The notes beneath the pieces were generated by a model. The model made no database searches. It was not told the DNA's origin and saw only the letters and a program-made list of their open reading frames with translations. This document shows, in pieces, positions 39,575 to 48,634 of a DNA stretch of 64,000 bases; position 1 is the first letter of the stretch, and every line of letters starts with the position of its first letter. A program made the translations under genes and the position numbers. Source of the DNA: Rhodopseudomonas sp. (GTDB lineage Bacteria; Pseudomonadota; Alphaproteobacteria; Rhizobiales; Xanthobacteraceae); NCBI RefSeq assembly GCF_013377015.1, contig NZ_JACABA010000007.1, positions 62,001 through 126,000 of the forward strand. Direction: 5' to 3'.

Positions 39575-39592
39575 TTCATACAAGCGTTTGAA
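39575..39592. promoter_or_regulatory. Imperfect palindrome, candidate TetR operator
   Basis: TTCATACAAGCGTTTGAA: the outer TTCA/TGAA and inner AC/GT pairs are symmetric. It lies 33 bases before the TetR start and about 180 before the divergent dehydrogenase, in the only AT-rich stretch of the intergenic region. Confidence 0.45.
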
Positions 39593-39623
39593 TTGCAAGT
39601 TTCCCCTAATTCCACGGCGCGGC

Positions 39624-40295
39624 ATGTCCACGGATTCGACACGGACGGCGATCCTGAACGCGGCCGAGCGGCTCTATGCCGAGCGCGGCTTCGGCGACGT
39701 GACGCTGCGCGACATCGTCGCCGAGGCCGGGGTCAACCTCGCCGCGGTGAACTATCATTTCGGCAGCAAGGACGAGTTGATCGCCGAATTGTTCGTCAGC
39801 CGCAGCCTCGCCACCAACCGCGAACGACTGAACGAATTGAAGGCCGCGGAATCCGCGGGCGGCGGCCGCGCGCCGATCGACGCAGTGCTGCGCGCGCTGG
39901 TCGGCCCGACGCTGCGCGGCTGCCTCGGCCCCGACAAGCAGCGCTCCGACGCCGCGCGCTTCATGATCCGCGCCTCGATCGAGGCGGTTGCCCCGATCCG
40001 CAAGATCAAGAACCGCGAGATCGACCATCTGCGCCGCTTCGCCGCGGCGATGCGGCGCTCGCTGCCCGGCCTGCCCGACGTCGAGATCTATTGGGGCCTG
40101 CACTTCGCGCTGGCGATGGCGCACCAGACGATTCGCGACAGCGAACGGCTGGAGCGGCTGTCGGACGGAAAATGCGACCTTGATGATGTCGATGGCATGA
40201 TTGAGCGCATCGTCGCGGTGTCGGTGCTGGCGCTGGGGGGAAACGCAGCCACCGACGCGGGCGACACTAAGCCTGCGGCGCGGCGCGGGCGCTGA
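39624..40295 (+). CDS. TetR/AcrR family transcriptional regulator
   Basis: 223-aa repressor. N-terminal HTH: AILNAAERLYAERGF, VTLRDIVAEAGVNLAAVNYHFGSKDEL. The C-terminal region resembles the CecR/YbiH-type ligand domain (LRRFAAAMRRSLPGL). Divergent from the acyl-CoA dehydrogenase, so likely controls that gene and the kinase in response to an acyl-CoA or related ligand. ATG 39624 sits immediately before the HTH. Confidence 0.9.
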   Translation: MSTDSTRTAILNAAERLYAERGFGDVTLRDIVAEAGVNLAAVNYHFGSKDELIAELFVSRSLATNRERLNELKAAESAGGGRAPIDAVLRALVGPTLRGCLGPDKQRSDAARFMIRASIEAVAPIRKIKNREIDHLRRFAAAMRRSLPGLPDVEIYWGLHFALAMAHQTIRDSERLERLSDGKCDLDDVDGMIERIVAVSVLALGGNAATDAGDTKPAARRGR

Positions 40296-40414
40296 GCGTC
40301 ACGGCGCCGGTCGGCGAAACTGGTCGGGCAAAGCACCGTCGTGCCGGCCTATCCGATTCTGCGTGACGACTCTGCGGTCCAGGACTATGCCGGGATCGGA
40401 TCGGGAATCATCGC

Positions 40415-41107
40415 ATGCTACGGCAGCAAGCCATCGATGAGGTGTCGGCCGATATCGCCGAAGTTGGCACGCTGATGCGCGCGCTGTCCGGACGCTATGA
40501 AGGGATTTTCAGCAATCTCCACATGGCGCTGGCCGCGACGCTCGCGCGATCAGGTAGCATGGCCGATGCCGCCCGCGACGCAGCTGCGATCGCCGACGCC
40601 GCCGCTGCCGCGCTTCATGCCAGCCTCCCGCAGCAACCCGTCTATGCCTGCGGCAGCGGCTGCAATGCCTGCTGCCATCTCTACGTGAAGCTGCCACCGG
40701 GCGTCGCGGCGGCGATTGCCCAGGACATCGAAACCCGGTTCACATCCGCCGAGCGCGACGCGCTGCAGGGCAGACTACTGGCGGCGGCCGCCGCGACCAA
40801 CGCCGCTCCGAACCCCGCCGCGTTGCGCCTGCGCTGCCCGCTGCTCGGCGACGACGACCGCTGCTCGGTCTATCAGGCGCGGCCGCCGTCTTGCCGCGCC
40901 TTCACCTCGACCTCGGTGGCGCGCTGCCGCCAGGTCGTGTTCGACGCCGGGTCGCCGGACATCGCGGTGGAGCAGAATCCGGCGCATTTCCGCGTCTATC
41001 GCGAAGCCACCTTCGCGCTCGAACAGGCCGCGCGCGCCCGCGGCCTGCCGGATCAGCAGATCGGACTGGCGCAAGCCCTGCTCGACGCCATGACGCCGGC
41101 CGGGTGA
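40415..41107 (+). CDS. YkgJ family cysteine cluster protein
   Basis: 230-aa protein with the CxxxCxxCC-type cluster (ACGSGCNACCHLYVKLPP) and later CPLL and CSVYQARPPSCRAF, typical of PF03692, which probably binds zinc or iron. The N-terminal 70 residues are helical and Ala-rich. Function unknown. It ends 30 bases before the reverse-strand tRNA-Gly. Confidence 0.82.
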   Translation: MLRQQAIDEVSADIAEVGTLMRALSGRYEGIFSNLHMALAATLARSGSMADAARDAAAIADAAAAALHASLPQQPVYACGSGCNACCHLYVKLPPGVAAAIAQDIETRFTSAERDALQGRLLAAAAATNAAPNPAALRLRCPLLGDDDRCSVYQARPPSCRAFTSTSVARCRQVVFDAGSPDIAVEQNPAHFRVYREATFALEQAARARGLPDQQIGLAQALLDAMTPAG

Positions 41108-41137
41108 CCTGATTCATATTCGTGATTGTGGGGTGGC

Positions 41138-41211
41138 TGGAGCGGGTGAAGGGAATCGAACCCTCGTATTCAGCTTGGAAGGCTGCTGCTCTACCATTGA
41201 GCTACACCCGC
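41138..41211 (-). tRNA. tRNA-Gly (TCC)
   Basis: Reverse strand folds as a cloverleaf: acceptor GCGGGTG with CACCCGC, D arm with AGCTCAATGGTAGAGC, anticodon loop CTTCCAA (anticodon TCC), T arm with GGTTCGATTCC, CCA encoded. Confidence 0.95.
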
Positions 41212-41398
41212 GAACCGCCGATGACCTAACACGGCGGGCCAGCCGCCTCAACCCAAGATGCGGCCGCCGCCGGCCGCATCTACGGCCGCGTCGCCCTGCG
41301 TTTTCAGCGGGTTGGGGCAGTGCTGTCATTCCGGAACCTAAACTCGCCCGGTAAGTTGGAACCGCTCCGGAATCGGCAAGCCAGAATTGGGGGATCCA

Positions 41399-43501
41399 TT
41401 GAGTGATGACAATATCCGGGAAGGGCTGCCCTTCCCGCTCGGAGCCAGCTGGGACGGCCAGGGCACCAATTTCGCGCTGTTTTCCGCTCATGCCACCAAG
41501 GTCGAGGTCTGCCTGTTCGACGGCGACCGCGAGCGCCGGATCGAATTGCCGGAATATACCGACGAGGTGTTCCACGGTTACATCCCGGATGTCGGCCCCG
41601 GCACCTTCTATGGCTACCGCGTGCATGGTCCCTACGAGCCCGAGCACGGCCACCGCTTCAATCCGAACAAGCTGCTGCTCGATCCCTACGCCCGCGCCCA
41701 TGCCGGCGAACTGACCTGGGATCCCGCCGTGTTCGGCTACAAGATGGAATCCGGTGACGACACCACCTTCGACGAGCGCGACAGCGCGCCGTTCGTGCCG
41801 AAATGCGTGGTGGTCGATCCGGATTACGATTGGAAGGGCGAGCCCGGCCGCAAGAACATCCCGTGGGACCAGTCCGTGATTTACGAGACTCACGTCAAGG
41901 GCTTCACCAAATGCCATCCCGACGTGCCGGAGCATCTGCGCGGCACCTATGCGGGATTCGGTAGCCAGTCGGTGGTGGATTACATCGCCGCCCTCGGCGT
42001 CACCGCGGTGGAGCTGCTGCCGATCCACACCTTCGTCAATGACGACTTTCTGCTCGACAGGAAGCTGACCAATTATTGGGGCTACAACACCATCGGCTTC
42101 TTCGCGCCCGACCCGCGCTACGCCCATGATGTCCCCAACAGCCTGCGTGAATTCAAGGAGATGGTAGCGCGGCTGCACAGCCACGGGCTCGAGGTGATCC
42201 TCGACGTGGTCTACAACCACACCGCCGAAGGCAACGAGCTCGGCCCGACGCTGTCGTTCAAGGGTATCGACAACGCCAGCTACTACCGGCTGCCCGAGAA
42301 CAAGCGCCACTACATCAACGACACCGGCACCGGCAACACCGTCAACCTGTCGCATCCGCGCGTCATCCAGATGGTCAATGACAGCCTGCGCTATTGGGCC
42401 GGAGAGATGCATATTGACGGTTTTCGCTTCGATCTCGGCACCATCCTGGCGCGCGAGGTCTACGGCTTCGACGAGCAGAGCGGTTTTCTGAAATCGGTCG
42501 ATCAGGACCCGCTGCTGACTTCCGTCAAGCTGATCGCGGAGCCGTGGGATTGCGGCCCCGGCGGCTACCAGGTCGGCGGCTTTCCGCCGGGCTGGGCGGA
42601 ATGGAACGACAAATACCGCGACACCCTGCGCGACTATTGGCGCGGCGAAGCCGACGTGGCGGCGTTGGCGCCGCGACTCTCGGGCTCCGCGGATTTGTTC
42701 AACCATCAGGGCCGCCGCGCCTGGGCCAGCGTCAATTTCGTCACCGCGCATGACGGCTTCACCCTAAACGACTGGGCGAGCTACAACGACAAGCACAACG
42801 AGGCCAATGGCGAGGACAACAAGGACGGCAGTTCGTCGAACCGCTCATGGAATTGCGGCGCCGAAGGACCGAGCGACGACAAGGCGATCCGCACCCTGCG
42901 TGAACGGCAGAAGCGCAACATGCTGGCGACGCTGCTGCTGTCGCAGGGCACGCCAATGCTGCTGGCCGGCGACGAATTCGGCCGCACCCAGCACGGCAAC
43001 AACAACGCCTATTGCCAGGACAGCGAGATCTCCTGGGTCGACTGGGGTTTTTCCGACGACGCCCGCGACCTGCTGAAGTTCACGCAGCGTTTGACCGACC
43101 TGCGACGCAGCTATCCGACGCTGCGCCGCAGCCGCTTTCTCACCGGCATTCACGATCCCGTTCTCGACGTCTGCGACGTGATCTGGATCAACGCCAATGG
43201 CGAGCCGATGCAGGAGGAGCATTGGCAGGACACTGCGATGCGATGCTTCGGCATGCTGCTCGACGGTCGCGCCCAAAAAACCGGCATCCGCAAACACGCC
43301 GAGGACGACACCGTGCTGCTAGTGCTGAACGGTTTCGACGGCCTGGTCGACTTCACGCTGCCGGAGGTTCCGCACGGCTCGACATGGTCGCTGCTGCTCG
43401 ACACCAACATTCCCGATGGCGCCCCCGGCGAGCAATTTGCGTGCGGATCGATGTATCAGGTCACGGCGCGATCGCTGCTGCTGTTCGGACTAACAGAATG
43501 A
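41399..43501 (+). CDS. glgX: Glycogen debranching enzyme GlgX
   Basis: About 700-aa GH13 isoamylase-type enzyme that removes alpha-1,6 branches from limit-dextrins in glycogen breakdown. N-terminal CBM48-like domain ([16 protein letters not shown]) then the TIM barrel with catalytic Asp in DGFRFDLGT, Glu in LIAEPWD and Asp in [10 protein letters not shown]. Start is uncertain: no ATG is suitable; TTG 41399 has GGGGGA four bases upstream and TTG 41387 would add four codons. No other glg gene lies nearby. Confidence 0.92.
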   Translation: MSDDNIREGLPFPLGASWDGQGTNFALFSAHATKVEVCLFDGDRERRIELPEYTDEVFHGYIPDVGPGTFYGYRVHGPYEPEHGHRFNPNKLLLDPYARAHAGELTWDPAVFGYKMESGDDTTFDERDSAPFVPKCVVVDPDYDWKGEPGRKNIPWDQSVIYETHVKGFTKCHPDVPEHLRGTYAGFGSQSVVDYIAALGVTAVELLPIHTFVNDDFLLDRKLTNYWGYNTIGFFAPDPRYAHDVPNSLREFKEMVARLHSHGLEVILDVVYNHTAEGNELGPTLSFKGIDNASYYRLPENKRHYINDTGTGNTVNLSHPRVIQMVNDSLRYWAGEMHIDGFRFDLGTILAREVYGFDEQSGFLKSVDQDPLLTSVKLIAEPWDCGPGGYQVGGFPPGWAEWNDKYRDTLRDYWRGEADVAALAPRLSGSADLFNHQGRRAWASVNFVTAHDGFTLNDWASYNDKHNEANGEDNKDGSSSNRSWNCGAEGPSDDKAIRTLRERQKRNMLATLLLSQGTPMLLAGDEFGRTQHGNNNAYCQDSEISWVDWGFSDDARDLLKFTQRLTDLRRSYPTLRRSRFLTGIHDPVLDVCDVIWINANGEPMQEEHWQDTAMRCFGMLLDGRAQKTGIRKHAEDDTVLLVLNGFDGLVDFTLPEVPHGSTWSLLLDTNIPDGAPGEQFACGSMYQVTARSLLLFGLTE

Positions 43502-43636
43502 TCCACAGGCACTGCCCTTAATTGCGGCAGCCGTAGCTACAATTGTTGCAGCGGCAACTTCACCAAATCTGGAACAAGCTGAACCTCTCGCGATTATTTC
43601 CCGACAAATCCGATTGTCGGAATAACGGAGAGTCAG

Positions 43637-44485
43637 GTGAAAATTCGCGCGGGTTACAATATCGCTTACGAGTGTTCTCAGGAGACGCCGATGAACCTGC
43701 TGCTCAGCGTTCATCCCTCCCGAATGCAGCATATCATTGGCGAGCATCAGATCCGCTTGTCACCCGGGGTGACGTCGCGCGACTTCCACGACATGTTCGG
43801 CAATGTCTGCACCAGGATCGTGATCCCGCCGGGGCGGATCGACATCAGTAACGAATTTCTGATCGAGGATTCCGGATTGCCCGACGAAGTCGCGCCCGGC
43901 GCGCGGCAGCATCCGATCGCTGAATTGCCCGATGCAGCGCTGATCTATCTGCTCGGCAGCCGTTATTGCGACACCGACAAGCTATCCAACCTGGCCTGGG
44001 CGATGTTCGGCGGAATCGATTCCGGCTGGGAGCGGGTGCAGGCGATCTGCGACTACGTCCACCACCGCATCGAGTTCGGCTATCATCACGCGCGGTCCGA
44101 CCGCACCGCCTCGGAGGGCCATGCCGAGGGTATCGGCGTGTGCCGCGACTTCGCGCATCTGGCGGTGACGCTGTGCCGTTGCATGAATATTCCGGCGCGC
44201 TATTGCACCGGCTATCTCGGTGACATCGGCGTGCCGGTCGATCCGGCGCCGATGGATTTCTCCGCCTGGTTCGAAGTCTATCTCGATGGCCAGTGGTACA
44301 CTTTCGACGCCCGGCACAATCATCCGCGGATCGGCCGCATCGTGATCGCCCGCGGCCGCGACGCCGCCGACGTGGCGATCTCCACCAGCTTCGGCTTCGC
44401 ACAACTGGTGAAGTTCGAGGTGATCACCCTTGAAGTCGACGAGAACGCCGCAGCGGAGCCGGCGCGGCTGTCAAAGGTGGCGTGA
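43637..44485 (+). CDS. Transglutaminase-like protein, second copy, atypical active site
   Basis: 282-aa paralogue of the transglutaminase at 20980. Bacterial N-domain then papain-like core with Cys169 in GIGVCRDFAHL and Asp224 in YTFDARHN. At the position of the catalytic His the sequence reads FSAWFEVYL, so Ser209 replaces His; a nearby H227 could substitute. It stands alone after glgX with no ATP-grasp or alpha-E gene. Could be a binding protein or use a variant mechanism. Confidence 0.82.
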   Translation: MKIRAGYNIAYECSQETPMNLLLSVHPSRMQHIIGEHQIRLSPGVTSRDFHDMFGNVCTRIVIPPGRIDISNEFLIEDSGLPDEVAPGARQHPIAELPDAALIYLLGSRYCDTDKLSNLAWAMFGGIDSGWERVQAICDYVHHRIEFGYHHARSDRTASEGHAEGIGVCRDFAHLAVTLCRCMNIPARYCTGYLGDIGVPVDPAPMDFSAWFEVYLDGQWYTFDARHNHPRIGRIVIARGRDAADVAISTSFGFAQLVKFEVITLEVDENAAAEPARLSKVA

Positions 44486-44745
44486 GCGTCACGGAATCTT
44501 GCCAATGTTAAGATCCCCCAGGGCCACGACGGCATGGCCCCGGGGGATGCTTGGTCATCGCGCGGCCTTGGGGAGGCATCAAGCAGATGACCATCGCTGC
44601 AAGATTCTCCGGCAACGATCAGCACAGTAAATCGCAATTACGCGCCAACCTCTGTCAGGACTTTGCTGACAGAAATGCCCGCCTCCTTATTCGAATCGGT
44701 CCAGCCCCGGCTTCGCGCCGGCCGGCCTCGGTCCGATCCGAGGCC

Positions 44746-44880
44746 TCAATGCCGCTGGCCGCGGGCGCTGTTGTCGTTCGACAGCGAGCTGGTCTGACGA
44801 TCGCCCCACAGCAGCACGCCGGCAAAGATCAAGAACATCGCGACCACGGCGATGGACACCAGAATCGAATCGACCGGCAC
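44746..44880 (-). CDS. Small single-helix membrane protein behind an FNR-type box
   Basis: 44-aa protein beginning with GTG at 44880: VDSILVSIAVVAMFLIFAGVLLW is one membrane helix, followed by GDRQTSSLSND and a basic tail. AGGGAGG lies five bases before the GTG, which decides the start over an ATG 33 bases upstream. A consensus FNR/FixK site is centred about 69 bases upstream. No known family recognised; could be a small subunit of a respiratory or transport complex. Confidence 0.7.
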   Translation of the reverse strand: MPVDSILVSIAVVAMFLIFAGVLLWGDRQTSSLSNDNSARGQRH

Positions 44881-44941
44881 GGCAACCTCCCTCTTGCTTG
44901 AAAAATTGCGCATCAGGATGCCGATCCGCGGCGTGACAGGT

Positions 44942-44955
44942 TTGACGCAGATCAA
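44942..44955 (-). promoter_or_regulatory. FNR/FixK-type binding site
   Basis: TTGACGCAGATCAA fits TTGA-N6-TCAA exactly. Centred at -41.5 it would place transcription start near 44907, 27 bases before the small membrane protein start on the reverse strand. Confidence 0.65.
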
Positions 44956-45127
44956 GTCGACACCCTCCCCCGCTGCGGGTCGTTGACCGTGACCCCCGGG
45001 CCGACCAAGCCGGCGCCGTCCGATCCAATATCGTTCTATGAAGCGGTTGCCGGGGTGGCACAGGGCGCCGAGCCCGTAGCTGTCGTGAGCGCGGAACCCG
45101 GATGGCATCGCGCGCTGCGGGAGGCGC

Positions 45128-46549
45128 TTACAGCGACCAGAACAGCCTGGCCCACACCGCCCCACTCGCGGCGACCGCGACGATCAGCGGCAGCAGCGCC
45201 ACGACTCGGCGGGCGGCGCTGCCGTACAGCCCGGCGATCTGCCAGCCCAACCAAAGCGACCAGACGCCGGCGCCGATCAGCATCGCGGCGCGCAGCGGTC
45301 CGATCAGGCTGAACACGATGCCGTCATTGCGCAGTAGCGACACCGTGGTCATCGACAATCCGAGAAACACCCCGCAGGCGGCTAGCGGAATCAGGCTCTG
45401 CACCAGGTGATGAAAGCGCGCGCTCGACCAGCGCCCGAGCAGGCGCGTCGACAGCGCCACGCAAGCCGCGACCGCGCCGCCGGCGCCGATCGCCATCACC
45501 AGGATGTAGCCGAGCAGCACCGCGCCATCGAGCAGCGTCATGACGTCATTGAGATCGGGATAGTTGGTCAGGATCCACCACGGCGCCACGGTTTCCAGCG
45601 GCCACATCACGCCGTGATCGACCAGCCATTCGGCCAGCGTCTGCTTGACCTCGACATAGATCGCGCTGCCGCTCCAGTGGAACGCCGCGGCGGCGATACC
45701 GAGCAGCCCGAACAGGATCAGCATGGTTTCCATCGGCCGCGGGTCGCTGCCGGCGACGTGAACGATCTCGTGATTGGGCGAACGCCGCGCCAGCGTCACC
45801 GCGCCGCGATAGCCGCTGCAGCGTCCGCACATATGGCAGGCGCTGCCGCCCTTCATGGTGCGGATCGGCACCAGCGGTGCGCAATTGACGAGCTGGGCCG
45901 GGCCGCGCGGATGCGGCTTTCTCCAGCTGTCCCAGGCTTGCGAATCGACCCGAAAATGCAGCGGCGCCAGCTTGGCGAGCACCGCGAACACGCCGGTCAC
46001 CGGACACAGGAAGCGGCACCACACCCGCTTGTTGCGGCCCCACAGCAGCGCGGTGGCGATCGCCGCCACGGTCGAGAAGCCGAGGATCACCAGCGCCGGC
46101 TTCGGATATTGATAGACGCTGATCATCTGGCCGTAGATCGTGGTGGCGGCGAAAGCGACAAACGGCCAGCCCTTCCAGCGCATCCAGCGTGGAATCGCCA
46201 GGCCACGGCTGTGCTGACTCACCGCTTCGGTGATCGCCCCTTCCGGACACAGCAGGCCGCACCACATTCTGCCGACCAGCACGGTGCTCAGCAGCACGAA
46301 CGGCCACCACAAACCCCAGAACACGAATTGCGCGAACAGCGTCAGATTGGTCCACAGATGGGCCGTGCGCGAGGGCAGCGGCAGCAGCGTCGGAGCCACC
46401 AGCAAGGCCAGATAGGCGACGACCACGATCCATTGCGTGGCGCGGATCGCGCGCTGGTTGCGCATCAGCCAATCGCCGATCTCGCGCAGCACGGCGTCTA
46501 CTCCGGCTTCTCGGCGAGGCAGCGCCAGAGCGTGATCGGGGTCCCTCAT
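45128..46549 (-). CDS. ftrD: 4Fe-4S membrane protein FtrD (polyferredoxin)
   Basis: 473-aa inner membrane protein with about eight membrane helices and NapH/FixG-like iron-sulfur motifs: MWCGLLCPEGAI, VWCRFLCPVTGV and CHMCGRCSGYRGAV. Last gene of the ftrABCD operon. In Brucella and Bordetella FtrD is needed with FtrC for ferrous iron uptake and probably takes electrons from the iron oxidation step. The ATG overlaps the ftrC stop (ATGA). Confidence 0.88.
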   Translation of the reverse strand: MRDPDHALALPRREAGVDAVLREIGDWLMRNQRAIRATQWIVVVAYLALLVAPTLLPLPSRTAHLWTNLTLFAQFVFWGLWWPFVLLSTVLVGRMWCGLLCPEGAITEAVSQHSRGLAIPRWMRWKGWPFVAFAATTIYGQMISVYQYPKPALVILGFSTVAAIATALLWGRNKRVWCRFLCPVTGVFAVLAKLAPLHFRVDSQAWDSWRKPHPRGPAQLVNCAPLVPIRTMKGGSACHMCGRCSGYRGAVTLARRSPNHEIVHVAGSDPRPMETMLILFGLLGIAAAAFHWSGSAIYVEVKQTLAEWLVDHGVMWPLETVAPWWILTNYPDLNDVMTLLDGAVLLGYILVMAIGAGGAVAACVALSTRLLGRWSSARFHHLVQSLIPLAACGVFLGLSMTTVSLLRNDGIVFSLIGPLRAAMLIGAGVWSLWLGWQIAGLYGSAARRVVALLPLIVAVAASGAVWARLFWSL

Positions 46550-47385
46550 GCGGTCTTTGCCTGCGGCCGGGGCCAGAACAGTGCCCAGTAGATCACACTC
46601 CAATACGCGACATAGACCAGCACCTGCATCAGGTCGGGCCTTGCCCGATAGCCGGTCAGCGCGCCGATCAGGCCGCCGATCGGACCGTGATCGGGCAGGA
46701 TCGCCGAGGAATCCCACAGCCGGCCGGACAGCGTCGGCAGCAGACCGAGATCAATCAGATTGTCGACCCCGGTCACCAGCAGCGACGCCGCCAGAAACAG
46801 CAGCAGGATTTCGGTGATACCGAAGAACACTTTCCAGGACATGACGCGGCTTCCGAGCTGCAGCAGGTAGTACGTCCCTATAGCAAGAAGCAGACCAACC
46901 GCCGCCACCGCCAATGGCGCGATGATCGTGCCGGTGCGCGCCGCCGCCAGCGTGCCATAGAGAAACACCACGGTCTCGCTGCCCTCGCGAGCCACCGCGA
47001 TCAGCGCCAGCACGAACACGCCCCACCAGTTCGAGCGATCGGCGGCGCTTTGCAGCGAGGTCTCGATTTCGCGCTTCAGGGTGCGGCCGTGCCGGCGCAT
47101 CCAGAACACCATCTGCACGATCAGTGCGGCGGCGATCAGCACCGCGGCGGTCTGGTAGCCGCGCTGCGCGTCGTCGGGCAGCGACTCGCCGAACAGTACC
47201 AGCGCCAGCCCGAACACCACCGAGATCAGCAGCCCGGCGCCGACGCCGGCCCACAGAAACAGCTTGCCGCGCGCGGCATCGACCTGCTGCCGGCTCAGCC
47301 AGGCATTCAGGATTCCGATCACCAGCAGCGCCTCGACGCTCTCGCGCCAGATCACGAACGCCACATTGCCGAGTTGTCCGCCCAC
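46546..47385 (-). CDS. ftrC: FTR1 family iron permease FtrC
   Basis: 279-aa seven-helix iron permease. Both REXXE iron-binding motifs are present: RESVE at 14-18 and REGSE at 133-137. GTG 47385 is chosen: it follows GGAG and places the first REXXE helix at the N-terminus, as in FTR1/EfeU proteins. Lies 16 bases after the cupredoxin gene. Confidence 0.9.
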   Translation of the reverse strand: MGGQLGNVAFVIWRESVEALLVIGILNAWLSRQQVDAARGKLFLWAGVGAGLLISVVFGLALVLFGESLPDDAQRGYQTAAVLIAAALIVQMVFWMRRHGRTLKREIETSLQSAADRSNWWGVFVLALIAVAREGSETVVFLYGTLAAARTGTIIAPLAVAAVGLLLAIGTYYLLQLGSRVMSWKVFFGITEILLLFLAASLLVTGVDNLIDLGLLPTLSGRLWDSSAILPDHGPIGGLIGALTGYRARPDLMQVLVYVAYWSVIYWALFWPRPQAKTA

Positions 47386-47401
47386 CAATCTGCTCCGTCT
47401 G

Positions 47402-47782
47402 CTATTTCGCCACCAGCACCGCCGGCGGCGCATCCAGATGGAAGTCGTCGAAAAAATCATACTCGCCGGGATCGAGCGTGCGGATCACCAGCGTGGAACT
47501 GGCGCCCGGCGCCAGCACCTTCTCCTTGCGCAATTCCTTGCTCTCGAACTCGGCCGGCTCGTTGCCGAGATTGTACAGCTCCAGCTTGATCCGGCGGTTG
47601 GCCGGCACCTCGAGCCGCTGCGGCGTCACTTTGCCGTCCCGGAACTCGATGCGGAACGTGGGATCGTCCTCGGCGCGCGCGGCAGCCGTCAGCGCCAACG
47701 ACACGACCGCGGCCCCAAGCAGCAACGCCGAACGACGCGTCAACCGCGCCGTCCGGCAACCATCGTTGAAATCAATCATCAA
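47402..47782 (-). CDS. ftrB: Periplasmic cupredoxin FtrB
   Basis: 126-aa secreted protein. Signal peptide about 1-37 (twin-Arg-like TRRSALLLGAA, cleavage after ARA). The mature domain is a small cupredoxin (PF13473): FRIEFRDGKVTPQRLEVPANRR and later PGEYDFFDDFHL. Proposed to oxidise Fe(II) for FtrC. Lacks a full type-1 copper Cys-His-Met set that I can identify. Confidence 0.85.
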   Translation of the reverse strand: MMIDFNDGCRTARLTRRSALLLGAAVVSLALTAAARAEDDPTFRIEFRDGKVTPQRLEVPANRRIKLELYNLGNEPAEFESKELRKEKVLAPGASSTLVIRTLDPGEYDFFDDFHLDAPPAVLVAK

Positions 47783-47866
47783 CTACCCTGTGGGCCTCGC
47801 GCTTTCGGACGGTCGGCGGGCGGATGCGATCTTTACCGCATCGACCCGGACCTCCCTTGATCTTCG

Positions 47867-48400
47867 TCAGTAGGCGCCCTTCTTTCCGGTGCCCGCATAG
47901 GTGAACTCGTATTCGACCGTGAATGGCTTGAACCATGGCGCGACGCCGGTTTCTTTATCGACATGGCGGCCGAAATGGTCAGGAGGCGACACGTTGAGCT
48001 TCAATTTGTACTTGCCGGGTCCGGCGAGCTTGACGTTGTCGCCGTAATGCGGGCCGTCGCTGGCGACCATCGCCATCGCGTCGCCCTTGATGCTGTCCTT
48101 GGCGCCGTCCTTGGCCAGTTCGTAGGTGACCTTGAGATAGCCGACCCAGTCACCCTGGGCGTAGCCGTTCTTGTTGTCCTTCAGCGCCTTGATGTCGGCC
48201 TCGATGTGGATGTCGGACTCCTTGGCGTCCCGCATCATGCCAGCGGGCTCCATCTCGATCGGCTGCAGATACACCGCCGCCACTTCGAGGCCGGCGGCCT
48301 CGACATTGTGCGGCTTGCCGATCGGAATTTCCTTGGCCGTCGCGGCCGTCACCCCGAGGGCCGCAGCGGCCCACAACGCAACTGCGATAAAGCGAAACAT
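47867..48400 (-). CDS. ftrA: Periplasmic P19/FtrA ferrous iron transport protein
   Basis: 177-aa P19/Tpd-type protein (PF10634). Signal peptide about 1-22; mature part GKPHNVEAAGLEVAAVYL, QPIEMEPAGMM and SDIHIEADI contain the Glu, Met and His ligands for Cu and Fe. First gene of ftrABCD, 84 bases before ftrB. Upstream, TTTAGAA (48494) and GTTAGAA (48510) resemble half-sites of the Irr iron control element, implying iron regulation. Confidence 0.9.
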   Translation of the reverse strand: MFRFIAVALWAAAALGVTAATAKEIPIGKPHNVEAAGLEVAAVYLQPIEMEPAGMMRDAKESDIHIEADIKALKDNKNGYAQGDWVGYLKVTYELAKDGAKDSIKGDAMAMVASDGPHYGDNVKLAGPGKYKLKLNVSPPDHFGRHVDKETGVAPWFKPFTVEYEFTYAGTGKKGAY

Positions 48401-48634
48401 TCTGGTCGGCCCCCCGTGGCTCGCCACGCGTTTCACAACGCGCTCGATTAAGCCAACCCTGCCAATGCCAACTGTTCGCGTCAATCGATCTTGTTTAGAA
48501 TATCAATAGGTTAGAACCTCTCCAAAGGTACCGCGCGGGCACCGGTTTGGGGTTACTAAATACCTATTGTGCAACGCATCAATACCAAATTCCCGCGCGG
48601 CCTGGAATTTCCCGGATTCGCCGGCGCCGACCGC

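Noticed and set aside
38130-39623. N-terminal extension of the TetR gene to 38130
   Set aside because: The added 498 residues are antisense to the acyl-CoA dehydrogenase and have no domain; TetR starts at 39624.
44551-44901. 116-codon forward frame
   Set aside because: Antisense to the small membrane protein and composed of repeat-like Arg/His text.
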